From: Limisphaerales bacterium
Lineage (GTDB): Bacteria; Verrucomicrobiota; Verrucomicrobiia; Limisphaerales; JAKEEH01
Assembly (NCBI GenBank): GCA_022616725.1
Contig: JAKEEH010000398.1
Coordinates: forward strand, 1 to 51,543
DNA: 51,543 bases
Reading direction: 5' to 3'
Of the stretch, positions 34,261 through 43,680 are shown one piece after another. Both the position numbers and the translations under genes were made by a program. The notes beneath the pieces are model-generated. The model was not told the origin of the DNA. It saw only the letters and a list, made by a program, of their open reading frames with translations, and searched no databases. How positions within the stretch are numbered: the first letter of the stretch is position 1; each line of letters starts with the position of its first letter.

Positions 34261-34569
34261 ATGCTTGAACTCAGACCCACCTGTGAGAACTGCAACACCG
34301 CTCTCCCGCCCGACTCACGCGAAGCGCGCATCTGCAGCTACGAATGCACGTTTTGCGCGAACTGCGTCAAAGTCGTGCTGCACGATGTCTGCCCGAATTG
34401 CGGTGGAGGGTTTGTTCCACGGCCAGTAAGACCCGCGACGAACTGGAGGAATAACTACTACCTCGGGATTGATCCCGCCAGCAGCAAAGTGAAACACCGT
34501 CCTGTGGATCCATCCACCCACGCGCAATTCTCTGCGGCCATACGATCCATACCACCGGAGAGACGATAG
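34261..34569 (+). CDS. DUF1272 zinc-binding protein
   Basis: The 102-residue protein has the DUF1272 signature: 'MLELRPTCENCNTALPPDS', 'ARICSYECTFCANCV' and 'CPNCGGGFVPRPVRP'. The four CxxC-type pairs indicate zinc binding. The function of the family is unknown; the Pfam core is about 60 residues and the 40-residue C-terminal tail is variable. ATG 34261 aligns with the family start. Confidence 0.9.
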   Translation: MLELRPTCENCNTALPPDSREARICSYECTFCANCVKVVLHDVCPNCGGGFVPRPVRPATNWRNNYYLGIDPASSKVKHRPVDPSTHAQFSAAIRSIPPERR

Positions 34570-34617
34570 CCACTCACCTTCGCCGCTTTTTCGCACCATC
34601 AACCACTCACAATTTGT

Positions 34618-37600
34618 ATGAACAATGTCCTGAAGCCTTCCGCCCGTAGAGCATTCCTGGTTGTGGCACACGTCGCCTGTCTGTGCCTGGTCGGTGGAGT
34701 TGGCCGCTCGTCGGCCGGTCCTACCGACCTCTCCATTCCCGGCACGGTCACGGTGAAGATTGAACCGGTGGAAGCCGTAACAGACGGGGCGCGGTGGTCC
34801 GTCGATGGCGGACCGCTGCGAGCCTCCGGGGAATCAGTCGCAAATTTGGCCGCCGGTGCCCACACCGTCCAGTTTAGCAATCTGGCGGCGTGGTTGGAAC
34901 CGGAGTCAGTGGATGTGCTGGTCATCGGTGGCAAAGAAGCGTCTGTGATTGCGACCTACCGGTCGCTGCCCCGGTTCTATTTCCGCGCGACGCCGGAGCA
35001 GCGCGTGCGCGTGGGAACGGCACTCGAACTTCTCGTTCAAACGGACGACCCTGGCGACCCTCAGAATCCCGGGCCTGGAACAGCACTACAGATGACAGCC
35101 ACTCCGCCGCCTGCAGGCGCGCTGACCTTCGACCAGGCCAGCGGGCGCATCACCTACACGCCGTCGCCAGCGGATCGCCTGCCCTTCACGGTACGGCTCG
35201 CCACACCGCAAGGATTGGCTGGAACGTTTGAGGTGACGCCGCTTGACACGCTGGCGGCCGAGCAATCGGTCATCGAATACGACCGTCCGTTGCCAGACGC
35301 CGAGAGCCGCGACTACATCCAAATCAGCGAAGTCCCGCACGCTCCAGAACTATTCAACGACGCGACCGCCGAGACCTTCACGGTGAGCATCTCAGGCCAT
35401 ACGCTGGTTTTTGCTGAAGGGCATCCCGCAAGCCTGCATCGCCAGAATAGCGGACGAGCGAATGTCCGCGAGCTGCGGCTCTATGCCGACACCGTGATCA
35501 TTCGCAGTCCGTTACTCCTTCCGCAGACGGCGGTCACGATTCGCGCGCGCGAGCTTCGTTTTGAAGGTGATGGGCGTATTGAGACGACGCCTCGTCCGCG
35601 CGCCAGACGGCCAGCCGGCGCCGTGTGGGAGGACGATTTGCTCGCCGGTAATGATGGCGACCCCGGACATCCCGCCGGCAACGCGGACGTGTTCGTCGAG
35701 CGGTTCTATTCGGATGAGAGCGCGATGACGCGCTTCGTGCTGCGAGGCGGCGGCGGCGGGCCGGCGGGAGAAGGCCGCGATGGTCGAGGCGAAGGAACAG
35801 TCAACTTTTTGTCGGGGGATTGGAATAAACTCATGACTCGCGCCGGGAACCCTGTTTGTGGAACGACGGAGGACAGCGGGGTCATATTGTTTTCGGAAGA
35901 TTTGGTCCAAGGCCGGCCCCCTCAGACCTGCGGCGCCCGCGTGACCGCGCGGGGCGAGAACGCGGTGCCATCGGGAAGGCCCGGAAATGGCGGCACGGGC
36001 GGCACGCTGCGTTCGACGCTCAATCTGGGGGCGTTCGGCAATCTTGCGGGCGGCAACGCGGGAGCCCAGGGCAATAACCATGTGGGCGGAACTCTCACAG
36101 CGCGCCGGTTCCTTTACGTCTCCACCATCACCATCAATAGAAACGGCGAGGAGATAACCAGCACCGAAGAGGAAGACGCGCCCAAGGCGCCGGGAAACGA
36201 CGCTGCCGCCCCGAGCGGCCAAGGCGGCGCCGCTGGAGCTTTCGTGCCGGAGCCGAATCCTGGGACATGGCTGCACTCCTTCGCGTTGCGCAGCATTGTG
36301 CAATACGCCAAGGATGCCTACCTCAACGATCGCATCGCCGAAACGCGCCGGCTGCTCGGTGAGTATCGGGAATTGTTGCGCGCCCATGACCGGTCGATCG
36401 CGCCGGACGTGGAACTCAGCGACGAGGAGTTTTCAGAGAAGGTCAACCTCGACCAGTTGCAGACGGAGGTCGGGAACATTCTGTATCGCATTGATTCAAA
36501 TCTCGACTACTTCGGCAATCCGGCAGGCTGGGTGCCGATGCTTTCCTTCGAGGCGAACTTCCTCGCGTTTCAAAACGAGGTGGACCAATCCCTCCCGATT
36601 CTCTACCTCGCGTACTGGCTGAACAACGCGGCCACGAACTTGCAAGCCTCGCTGGCGGCCACCGAGCAAGCCAGGAGTGGTTTGGAAGAGGAACGCGCCC
36701 GAATGGACGTCAGTTTCAACGAGGCCCAGAGCGCCGTCCCGCGTTTGAAATCAGAAGCGGAGTCGATTGCGTTTCAAATTGGCGCGCTGCAAGGACAAAT
36801 CACGAACAAACTTTCTCAATTGGAACAGCGCGCGCGCGACAATGTGAGCGATCGCCATAAACTTCCCTTCTGGAAGAAGGCGTTAGGAGTCTTGTCTGTC
36901 GTCGCAGACCTCGTCCCCGTCGGTCAGCCTACGGTTGGCCGCATTGGCGCGGGCCTCGGGTTGTTGAGGCAAGTGGATCCCGAGAAGCCGATCGAGAGCG
37001 CAAAGGCGCTGCAGCCCCAAGCGTTCAGTGTCATGACCAATATCGACATCTCGCTCTGCTTCGGCAGCAACGCGACGAATTCACCCGGTTCAACCAATAA
37101 CGTGAAAAAAGCGCGGCAGGAGCAACTCAAACGGTTGACCGAATGCGGCAAATTTCTCGCCAGCGAATACAAGGAAATCTCTGCGGTGTTCAAGGAAGCC
37201 CAAGTGGACGACAAAGAAGTCGCTGCAGAGTTGGAAAAGCTTAAAGCGGCGGACACTGAGATCGAGGGCCTCACACAACAAGTCACCGCTCTCAACGCAG
37301 AGAAGGAGCGTTTCGCGAACGAGCTGGCCGCCGGTTTGCAAGTGATTGGCTCGTTCACCAGCGGACTATCGCAGAATCTCGTGGCCACGCACGAGCTGGA
37401 GGATCGCATCACCGCCAACATCAACATCCTCGATCACGGCACACTAATGCACATCAAAGAAATGGAACGTCGTGCCACCGATCGGCTGGTGCAGTACCAG
37501 TATATGCTGGCGAAGTCCTTTCAATACCGCCAACTGCGGCCCTATCCGGGAACGCTGCGCCTCACCCGGTTGCTCACACGCTTCCGGCAACTCATCGAGG

Positions 37601-38751
37601 CCAACACCTCGCATCTGCTGACCCAGGCGGAGTTCCAGAACTTGAGAGGCATCTTCGTGGATGAACTTCGCGAAGTCGTGGCACAATCGCTCGACAACAT
37701 CAACGCTCCGGCGCGTTCCTTTCCCAAAAGCTATCGCCTCAACGCTGACCAGCGTCAGCAGCTCAACCAAAAAGGTCAAGTCGTGCTCAGCCTCAAGGAG
37801 CTTGGCCTTATTGACGCCGGTGATGACAACGTTCGTCTCGCTGACCTGCGCACGCGAACGCTTACGGCGCATCCCGTCGGACCAGTTGGTTCTCTGGCTC
37901 TGGTGCGGGTGAATTTCGAACATCGCGGCGTCTCACGCCTGACCTCCGGCGGACGGACGTTTCTCTTTCGGCATTACCAGACCGAGTCGGTAAATCCGAT
38001 CGTGTGGAACGCGATATTTGACGCGAACACGGGCCAGACGGTGAACAGCACTCTGAGCGCGGCCCAGCAATCACTCATCAGCGTTCTGCTGTCGCAGCAG
38101 CCCGTACCGGTGACGAATCTCGTTTACTTCTCCCAGCCTGCCGCAGACGCAGAGATCCTTCTCACCAAAGACGTGTCCACCGACAATGGCACCGACTTCA
38201 CCATCGACGACCTCCTCTTCGAAGTGCAGTACGACTTCAGTCCCACGAGTGACAACCTGCGCGAGTTGAACGTGCGGGTGAGCGACGACCTCACTCCAGT
38301 CATCGTCGTGAGCCAGCAGGACATCAATAGCCGGCAGGACGGCTTGGGAGATTTCAGTCGCGTGTTCCCACCCTCAACGCTGCTGACCCTGCAAGCGCCG
38401 CCCACTCACGGTCGATTCGTCTTCGACCGATGGTTTCTCAATAACCAGCCGCAAACCAGGAACAGCCCTGCCGTCTCGGTGTTCCTTTCAGGCGACGCCC
38501 AAGTCGAGGCGCGTTACCGGCTCGCGGCCGATCCTCCGGTTCTCACGCTGGTCACAATGCAACCGGGGCAGATCGCCTTCAGCTTCCCCTCCGAGCCGGA
38601 CACGAGTTACACAGTTGAACAGAGCCCGCGTTTGACCAACCCCGTCTGGACAACCGTGGAGACGCGCGTCGGCGACGGTGCGACGATCCGATTCACGCGA
38701 CCAGTCGGCGCGGCGTCCACGATCTTCTTCCGCGTGCGGCAGGAGCCGTAG
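34618..38751 (+). CDS. Very large secreted protein with Ig-like, glycine-rich and coiled-coil parts
   Basis: The 1377-residue protein has a signal peptide (RAFLVVAHVACLCLVGGVG). In order there is a PEGA-like strand region ('VTVKIEPVEAVTDGARW'), an Ig-like putative domain ('LTFDQASGRITYTPSPADR'), and a beta-helix-like and glycine-rich segment (about 280-540, with 'GGGGGPAGEGRDGRGEG'). Two long coiled coils follow at about residues 676-741 and 830-910. The C-terminal domain ('YTVEQSPRLTNPVWTTV', ending 'IFFRVRQEP') is shared with other secreted proteins of the window. No catalytic motif is seen. It could be a surface-layer or cell-contact protein. The ATG at 34618 directly begins the signal peptide. 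Confidence 0.82.
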   Translation: MNNVLKPSARRAFLVVAHVACLCLVGGVGRSSAGPTDLSIPGTVTVKIEPVEAVTDGARWSVDGGPLRASGESVANLAAGAHTVQFSNLAAWLEPESVDVLVIGGKEASVIATYRSLPRFYFRATPEQRVRVGTALELLVQTDDPGDPQNPGPGTALQMTATPPPAGALTFDQASGRITYTPSPADRLPFTVRLATPQGLAGTFEVTPLDTLAAEQSVIEYDRPLPDAESRDYIQISEVPHAPELFNDATAETFTVSISGHTLVFAEGHPASLHRQNSGRANVRELRLYADTVIIRSPLLLPQTAVTIRARELRFEGDGRIETTPRPRARRPAGAVWEDDLLAGNDGDPGHPAGNADVFVERFYSDESAMTRFVLRGGGGGPAGEGRDGRGEGTVNFLSGDWNKLMTRAGNPVCGTTEDSGVILFSEDLVQGRPPQTCGARVTARGENAVPSGRPGNGGTGGTLRSTLNLGAFGNLAGGNAGAQGNNHVGGTLTARRFLYVSTITINRNGEEITSTEEEDAPKAPGNDAAAPSGQGGAAGAFVPEPNPGTWLHSFALRSIVQYAKDAYLNDRIAETRRLLGEYRELLRAHDRSIAPDVELSDEEFSEKVNLDQLQTEVGNILYRIDSNLDYFGNPAGWVPMLSFEANFLAFQNEVDQSLPILYLAYWLNNAATNLQASLAATEQARSGLEEERARMDVSFNEAQSAVPRLKSEAESIAFQIGALQGQITNKLSQLEQRARDNVSDRHKLPFWKKALGVLSVVADLVPVGQPTVGRIGAGLGLLRQVDPEKPIESAKALQPQAFSVMTNIDISLCFGSNATNSPGSTNNVKKARQEQLKRLTECGKFLASEYKEISAVFKEAQVDDKEVAAELEKLKAADTEIEGLTQQVTALNAEKERFANELAAGLQVIGSFTSGLSQNLVATHELEDRITANINILDHGTLMHIKEMERRATDRLVQYQYMLAKSFQYRQLRPYPGTLRLTRLLTRFRQLIEANTSHLLTQAEFQNLRGIFVDELREVVAQSLDNINAPARSFPKSYRLNADQRQQLNQKGQVVLSLKELGLIDAGDDNVRLADLRTRTLTAHPVGPVGSLALVRVNFEHRGVSRLTSGGRTFLFRHYQTESVNPIVWNAIFDANTGQTVNSTLSAAQQSLISVLLSQQPVPVTNLVYFSQPAADAEILLTKDVSTDNGTDFTIDDLLFEVQYDFSPTSDNLRELNVRVSDDLTPVIVVSQQDINSRQDGLGDFSRVFPPSTLLTLQAPPTHGRFVFDRWFLNNQPQTRNSPAVSVFLSGDAQVEARYRLAADPPVLTLVTMQPGQIAFSFPSEPDTSYTVEQSPRLTNPVWTTVETRVGDGATIRFTRPVGAASTIFFRVRQEP

Positions 38752-39426
38752 CGTCATGGAAACACAATATGAACAGCACCCACTCCAACATAACCAGATC
38801 TACCGCACGGATGAACCCATCAACTGAGATTTCCATCCGGGAAGCATTTTGCCCGTCCGATATGCCAGAGAAATCCCCTTCCTTTTCATTCACCGGGACG
38901 CGCGGAGAACTGGCGGCGTATTTGATCGAGAAGGATTCAACGCACTGGGACTGCCTGCATTACTCCATTCTCGACAACGGGCCCGCGAGCGGACGCGAGC
39001 AGAATACACGGCATTGGTACGTTTGGAGAAATCGATCCCGGTACCACCCACACGTTTCGAAGTTCGATTGAATATGAAACCGTTGCCCACATTGCCGAAC
39101 CCACACCGCCTCAACACTCCAATTCCATTCCGCGTTCCTGTCGAACCGGATGGTGGCTGCCTGCTTCCTGCTTGCCTTCACCTGAGCCTGCTACGTTCCG
39201 TCGCGTTGCAAAGATTAGGGCGTTCGGCAGTCGATTTTTTGCGGGATTCGCGCGAACTCCTCACGATATTTGCACGGTTTTTTCGCGAAAGGACGGCTGC
39301 AAGGAAAATCGAGGCAAAAGAGTGCGCTTCATGGCCTGCCGGTACTGCTCTTTGACCGCATTTGTCGAACGGTGTTGATGGCGGTTGAATTACCGCGTTG
39401 AACGGTGTTGAAAGCATCAACGCCAT
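38752..39426. other. Stretch without a supported gene
   Basis: Open frames at 38769-39071 and 38849-39355 overlap in different frames and neither shows a recognised motif or signal peptide. Near the end, GAACGGTGTTGA occurs twice, 33 bases apart (39367 and 39400), followed by an inverted GTTGATG/CATCAAC pair. The stretch marks the left border of the region with the viperin operon. Confidence 0.4.
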
Positions 39427-39861
39427 TCAATCGTTTCGCCGGATGGCGGCAATTGTGCGGACAAAAACCGAAGCGTAGGCTTCGGGGTGAGGCGTCCCTC
39501 TGAAAAGCATACGTCTAGTGTGCGCAATCCTTGCTCCGAATGGAGTCGCATCGAATGAAAACGCGGTTGTGAGGAATGTGTCGTGGAGGCTTGATCCTTG
39601 GTTGATGCGCGAATCAGCGGACGTGTGGGAGGGCGGGATGGGAAGCAACAGCGGATGCTTCGGCACAGGATTGGCAATGCAGGCCCGACCGATCTGGTCA
39701 GGCGGGATTTGCATCAGTTGTTGCAAAGGGATTCGAGCACGCACGCACCAACAGTCGTCAATAGTGCCCGTGCAGTGGGCCAGCGCACAACCGTTTGGTT
39801 GGCGGCAGAGCGGACAGAGTGACGGGTCAACCGGGTTGGGTGGCACGGGAAAAACATACAC
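39427..39861 (-). CDS. Cysteine-rich CWC family protein (copy A)
   Basis: The first 68 or so residues read 'NPVDPSLCPLCRQPNGCALA', 'DDCWCVRARIPLQQL' and 'PPDQIGRACIA', matching the small cysteine-rich CWC family (CPLC...CA...CWC...IP..LL...GxACIC). The family is a probable zinc protein of unknown role and is usually about 70 residues. Here the frame runs on for another 75 residues without protein character, so the true end may have been lost by a frameshift near 39650. The start at 39861 is GTG. The gene overlaps the upstream open part of the viperin frame and decides that viperin starts later, at 39986. A second, broken copy lies at 43437-43616. Confidence 0.6.
   Translation of the reverse strand: MYVFPVPPNPVDPSLCPLCRQPNGCALAHCTGTIDDCWCVRARIPLQQLMQIPPDQIGRACIANPVPKHPLLLPIPPSHTSADSRINQGSSLHDTFLTTAFSFDATPFGARIAHTRRMLFRGTPHPEAYASVFVRTIAAIRRND
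39468..39485. repeat. Short perfect hairpin
   Basis: CCGAAGC and GCTTCGG pair perfectly around GTAG. It lies at the 3' end of the minus-strand CWC gene and may be its terminator or part of a dispersed repeat. Confidence 0.45.
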
Positions 39862-39926
39862 GTTTTCATGGACGGCGAGAATGGTTGTCCGAGTACGTCA
39901 ACGCCTGGAACCGAATCAGGGGCGGA
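39746..39926. repeat. Direct repeat, left copy (flanks the viperin operon)
   Basis: This 181-base stretch aligns along its whole length with 43501-43680 in the same orientation. It starts CACCAACAGTCGTCAAT in both copies and covers the 5' half of the CWC gene plus about 65 bases upstream. Together the two copies bracket the viperin operon and its neighbour. Confidence 0.8.
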
Positions 39927-39985
39927 ATCGGCAGGTCTTCAAAAAGCCCTTCGTTGTGAATTTCACGAGAGCAGGCTTGGTGTGC

Positions 39986-40870
39986 ATGAAAACTCCAATT
40001 ACGCATCCGATCACGCTTGTGCCGGCGACGATCAACATCCATTTGACGCGGCTCTGCAATTTCGGCTGCCGCTACTGTTACGCCGAATTCCGGGAAACCG
40101 GGGCTGTCCACATCAGGCGAACGGAGATGTTCGCCATCCTGGACGCCATAGCTGAGAACCATCGCGTCGGAACGCAGCCGAGGAAGGTCAACTTCGCGGG
40201 CGGTGAACCATTCCTCTATCGTAACCTTCCTGATCTCATCGACCACGCCAAGAAGCTCGCTCTAACGACCTCTGTAGTGACCAACGGCTCCCTGCTCACT
40301 GGCGAACTGGTGTCGCGGCTGGACGGGTGCCTGGACATACTTACCTTAAGCGTGGACAGCATGAAGCCTGACACCAACCGCCAGATAGGCCGGCACGGTC
40401 GAGGAACCCCACTCGGATTTGACGATTACTTGGAACTGGCCGAACTGGTTCACGGGGCTGGCATCCGGCGTAAAGTCAACACCGTGGTCAACCGCCTCAA
40501 TCTAAACGAAAACATCGGAGCGCAAATCACGGCCTTGTCTGCCTTCCGTTGGAAGATTCTCCAAGCCAAACGGATTCTCGGCCAGAACGATCTTCAGTTC
40601 GAGCAGATGGCGGTCAGCACTGCGGAGTTCCATGAATATGTCGCACGCAATCGTCGCCAGGCGCAGTCAGACATGGTAATCGTGCCGGAAACAGCGGACG
40701 ACATGACTGACTCCTACGCCATGATTGCACCCAATGGCTGCTTCTTCGACAACAGCCGGGGTGTTTATCGCTACAGCAGGCCGATTCTCGAAGTGGGGAT
40801 CGTCGAGGCGTTTCAAGACGTGGAGTTCGACGCGGACAAGTTCGTGAAGCGTGGAGGTGTGTATGAATAA
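39986..40870 (+). CDS. Prokaryotic viperin (radical SAM ddhNTP synthase)
   Basis: The 294-residue protein is a viperin homologue. It has the radical SAM motif C24-x3-C28-x2-C31 ('LTRLCNFGCRYCYAEF'), the SAM-binding 'KVNFAGGEPFLY', 'VVTNGSLL', 'LDILTLSVDS', 'NRQIGRHGRG', the 'KVNTVVNRLNLNE' and 'ALSAFRWKILQ' segments, 'IVPETADDMTDSY' and the C-terminal 'FVKRGGVYE'. These match human viperin in order and content. The known reaction converts CTP, GTP or UTP to the 3'-deoxy-3',4'-didehydro nucleotide, a chain terminator that blocks phage RNA synthesis. No nucleotide kinase, a common partner of bacterial viperins, is adjacent. Instead the gene is coupled to a 699-residue helical protein. ATG 39986 was chosen by homology; the frame is open far upstream to 39518. 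Confidence 0.93.
   Translation: MKTPITHPITLVPATINIHLTRLCNFGCRYCYAEFRETGAVHIRRTEMFAILDAIAENHRVGTQPRKVNFAGGEPFLYRNLPDLIDHAKKLALTTSVVTNGSLLTGELVSRLDGCLDILTLSVDSMKPDTNRQIGRHGRGTPLGFDDYLELAELVHGAGIRRKVNTVVNRLNLNENIGAQITALSAFRWKILQAKRILGQNDLQFEQMAVSTAEFHEYVARNRRQAQSDMVIVPETADDMTDSYAMIAPNGCFFDNSRGVYRYSRPILEVGIVEAFQDVEFDADKFVKRGGVYE
40853..40858 (+). promoter_or_regulatory. Ribosome-binding site within the viperin 3' end
   Basis: GGAGGT lies 4 bases before ATG 40863, which overlaps the viperin stop codon (TAA 40868-40870). It indicates coupled translation of the next gene. Confidence 0.7.
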
Positions 40871-42962
40871 CCGTAAGAAGGGCGACGGCAAACAGCCGCA
40901 GCCAACGGCCGCGTCTAATTCGTTTGGTGATTTGGTTCAACGGGCACTCGCGCAGTCGCCCGACGCCAAGAAAGCTTACGACCAGTTACGGACCACCTAT
41001 TTGAAGGAAGTGGGATTTAAGGACAAGCCAAAGAAGCAATACTGGAAGATTTTTCCAGAATCAGTACTTCGTGTTCACCAGAAGCTTCGCGCGCATCCAG
41101 GAGAACGAGAACGTCTCCATGATTTTTTCTTTTCCATCAACGCCGAGGCAGTTTGTTTCGTTCGGAATCTTTGGTTCGCGCATCAGTTCTTCTCAAAGCC
41201 GAGCGAAGTTGAACAATTCCTAACGACCGCCAGTACTCAGGAGCGTCGGGAGAAGTTTGAGCGCCGATCCGAGGAATTAGAAGCTTTGGCCAGCACTTAC
41301 GCCGGATGGTTGAAAGCGGCGGGCGGCATTTCCCGAAAGCTGGAGAATTTCAAATCCACAAAGACCGACTTGCTCGCAGCTTCAGAAGACACGGCAGATT
41401 TGCCGGAAGCCACGAGAACATTTCCAACGCCTCCAGGTTCAGCAGCGGTAGCCGATCTGATTCGCGAGGTTGAACAGCGAGCATCCTACCAAGCCGGAAA
41501 CCCGGACGATGCGTGTGAGAAGGCGCTATATTTTCTGGCGCTGGGTCGCCCGGGCATCGGTGAAACCATAGCCAGAGAAGTGCTCGCCGAAAACCCCGGC
41601 CACGCTGTCGCGCTCTATGCCAATGCTGTTCTCCTGCTTGATGCCGGCGAGCGTCATCGGCAGCAGGCGTTCGTCCACGATGTCATGCACCCGCATGATT
41701 TGCCGCCGTTGGACGCCGAAGAATTCCATCACGCTGACCGCCACGTCGAGGAAAGCCTTCAAGCATCGGAGAAGGAAACGAAGGCGTTCTTGTTGATGTT
41801 GAAGGCGCGTCAGAACTGGCCGAAAAAGTTTGCGATCAAGTGCTACGATCTGTCCCCGTCCGTCTGGCAGCACAAAGTGGATGAATGGCTTTTCAGACAG
41901 GCAGCCGTCCGTGTCAGGGAAGACCCGAAGGAGCTTCGCTTGCCATCGAGCACCGATGCCAAGAGTGCGTCAAAGATGCTCGCACAAATCGTCTCGGACA
42001 TCTGGGCGAACGGCGGCAGATGGATGTTCAATCCAATTTCATCCACCTTCTTGCGCTGCTTTATCATCGTCGCGTTCCGTGTGCAAATTGATGTGGCGCG
42101 CGATTGTGTGAAGAAACTGGAAGCGGCGCTAGACCAACTAAAGTTGGACGAAATGGAGTTGCTTTGGCGCGACGCTGGCATGGTGTTGCCAGTCTCCCAC
42201 GAGCCAACTTTGGCGGAGACGTTGATTCCTGCCGCGAGGGATTCTCTGTTCTCCTGCGTTATATTTGCGACGAGGCCAGTGGGAGATGCTGCGGCCCTTT
42301 TGCGCCGAATCGCGCAAACTGGTTTGGCCGATGAGCACGACCGCCGAACCGTCCTGCGAAGCTTGGCGATGCGTGAAGTGGTTCTGAACGTCGTTCACGG
42401 TGGAGCTTCAGCCCAGGCTGTGGAGTTGTGCCGCGAGATGGCAGAGCGTCGAGACTGGCCCGCTACTGCAACAGGAGAGAAAATGCAGGCGTGCTGGCAA
42501 TACGCCGTCATTGTCCTCCTCTTTGAATCCTCACGGGCAGCCTTCGAGGCCAACAACATTCAGGCGGCGGCAGAACGAATTGCGCTTGCGTTACAACACG
42601 CAACCGATTCGCTTGAGGCAATTGCTGGCGAGAAGCCACTGTTGAAATTCATCGAATCCGACGAGTATGACGACCGGGAGATTGTTGGCGATTTTCTCCA
42701 CCGCCGGCCCAACATCGTAACTGACACCCGCGCTTCGGACTTCTTTCGTCCGCCTGCTCCCTGGGAACAGGCAAATCCGTTGCACGTTCACCACATGGCG
42801 TGTTGGGATGATTTTGTAAAATGGTCCGAAGGAGAATGCCCTCCGGGCACACCGCTCCTGCTGGCATACGGGTATTGGCTGGCGCGACAACACGGACAAG
42901 GTGACATGCTGCTGCCGAGATGCGATGCGCTGGCCGCCAGAATCCGCCCTTGCCCCAAGTAA
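40863..42962 (+). CDS. Viperin-coupled 699-residue helical (TPR-like) protein
   Basis: I do not recognise the family. The protein is predicted almost all helical. A basic N terminus (MNNRKKGDGKQPQP) leads into helices with 'KKQYWKIFPESVLRVHQKL' and 'LHDFFFSINAEAVCFVRNLW'. From about residue 205 it has TPR-like pairs ('EKALYFLALGRPGIGETIA', 'REVLAENPGHAVALYANAVL', 'AALDQLKLDEMELLWRDAG'). There is no signal peptide, membrane segment, or visible nuclease or ATPase motif. The start overlaps the viperin stop and has its own GGAGGT site, so the two are one operon. It may be a scaffold, sensor or regulator of viperin activity. Codon use is less GC-rich than in the first 38 kb, consistent with transfer. 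Confidence 0.85.
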   Translation: MNNRKKGDGKQPQPTAASNSFGDLVQRALAQSPDAKKAYDQLRTTYLKEVGFKDKPKKQYWKIFPESVLRVHQKLRAHPGERERLHDFFFSINAEAVCFVRNLWFAHQFFSKPSEVEQFLTTASTQERREKFERRSEELEALASTYAGWLKAAGGISRKLENFKSTKTDLLAASEDTADLPEATRTFPTPPGSAAVADLIREVEQRASYQAGNPDDACEKALYFLALGRPGIGETIAREVLAENPGHAVALYANAVLLLDAGERHRQQAFVHDVMHPHDLPPLDAEEFHHADRHVEESLQASEKETKAFLLMLKARQNWPKKFAIKCYDLSPSVWQHKVDEWLFRQAAVRVREDPKELRLPSSTDAKSASKMLAQIVSDIWANGGRWMFNPISSTFLRCFIIVAFRVQIDVARDCVKKLEAALDQLKLDEMELLWRDAGMVLPVSHEPTLAETLIPAARDSLFSCVIFATRPVGDAAALLRRIAQTGLADEHDRRTVLRSLAMREVVLNVVHGGASAQAVELCREMAERRDWPATATGEKMQACWQYAVIVLLFESSRAAFEANNIQAAAERIALALQHATDSLEAIAGEKPLLKFIESDEYDDREIVGDFLHRRPNIVTDTRASDFFRPPAPWEQANPLHVHHMACWDDFVKWSEGECPPGTPLLLAYGYWLARQHGQGDMLLPRCDALAARIRPCPK

Positions 42963-43137
42963 TCGCGCACATGGAGGGATTGTCGGCGCGATGTCCGTGT
43001 ATTTTATTCTCCGCCCATTCCAAATCTGATCTGGGAGCGCGTCAAACCAGTGCAAGACCGGGATTTTGTCATGCATGCCAATCAAATTCCCGGCACGACG
43101 CGCCAAAGGCAAACTCGCTCCTTCTGGCGAAGGACAA

Positions 43138-43398
43138 TCAGGCGGTGGCGCTAAGTTGCGGCTCGCGCTGCCCTCTCGTCTCTGTGCCGTGAACCAGAAC
43201 CGCCTTGTTCTTGCGCAGAAATTCTTCCAAGACGGCCTTGTTGAGTAGCAAGGTGTGAGCCCGCTTGATGCCCTGCTTGAAGTGCTTGTAATGCACCAAT
43301 GTCCTGCCAACCAAAGTGATTTCGATGTTTGAATCAGTCATCTGCCACGTCTGGCCGGTGGCAACCGATTTTGGCGGAACATTTTTCTTTTGCTTCAT
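43138..43398 (-). CDS. Small conserved-looking hypothetical protein (86 residues)
   Basis: The sequence has a basic start (MKQKKNVPPKSVATG), then 'QTWQMTDSNIEITLVGRTLV' and 'HYKHFKQGIKRAHTLLLNKA', which reads as a compact beta-beta-helix unit. Similar short proteins occur in Verrucomicrobia, as far as I recall, without a known function. ATG 43398 was chosen; the frame stays open to 43506 but overlaps the CWC relic. It lies downstream of the CWC relic and the DUF4145 gene on the same strand. Confidence 0.6.
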   Translation of the reverse strand: MKQKKNVPPKSVATGQTWQMTDSNIEITLVGRTLVHYKHFKQGIKRAHTLLLNKAVLEEFLRKNKAVLVHGTETRGQREPQLSATA

Positions 43399-43436
43399 GC
43401 TTTCGACGCTCGTGAGGTTAGCAGACGATTCCTTTC

Positions 43437-43616
43437 CTACAATGCCTGTGTGATGCAATCGCAACCAGCATTGCGTAGCAAGGGGATTTAGACCTGAACA
43501 CACCAACAGTCGTCAATCGCGCCCGTGCATTTGGCCAAAGCCCAACGGTTCGGTCGTCGGCAGAGTGGACAGAGTGACTGGTCGATTGGGTTTGTTGGCG
43601 CGGACAAAGCATATAC
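43437..43616 (-). pseudogene. Broken copy of the CWC gene (copy B)
   Basis: The frame reads 'APTNPIDQSLCPLCRRPN', 'ALAKCTGAIDDCWCVQV' and then a stop codon (TAA). After it comes IPLL and, following an apparent deletion, 'NAGCDCITQ', which matches the IP-LL...GxACIC end of the family. Compared with copy A it thus has a nonsense change right after CWCV and an internal loss. It lies inside the right direct repeat (43501-43680). Confidence 0.7.
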
Positions 43617-43680
43617 GCTTTCGTGGATGGTGTGAATGAGTGTCCGGGCACTTCGGCGATGGAATCGAATCGGGAGCGAA
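43501..43680. repeat. Direct repeat, right copy
   Basis: This stretch aligns with 39746-39926 in the same orientation, with scattered substitutions. It covers most of the CWC relic and about 65 bases upstream of it. Confidence 0.8.

Noticed and set aside
38769-39355. Two overlapping plus-strand frames after the 1377-residue gene
   Set aside because: They lie in different frames, have no motif or signal peptide, and codon use does not favour either; kept only as an unannotated stretch.
39518-39985. Upstream extension of the viperin frame
   Set aside because: It overlaps the minus-strand CWC gene and does not match viperin; the homologous part begins at 39986.
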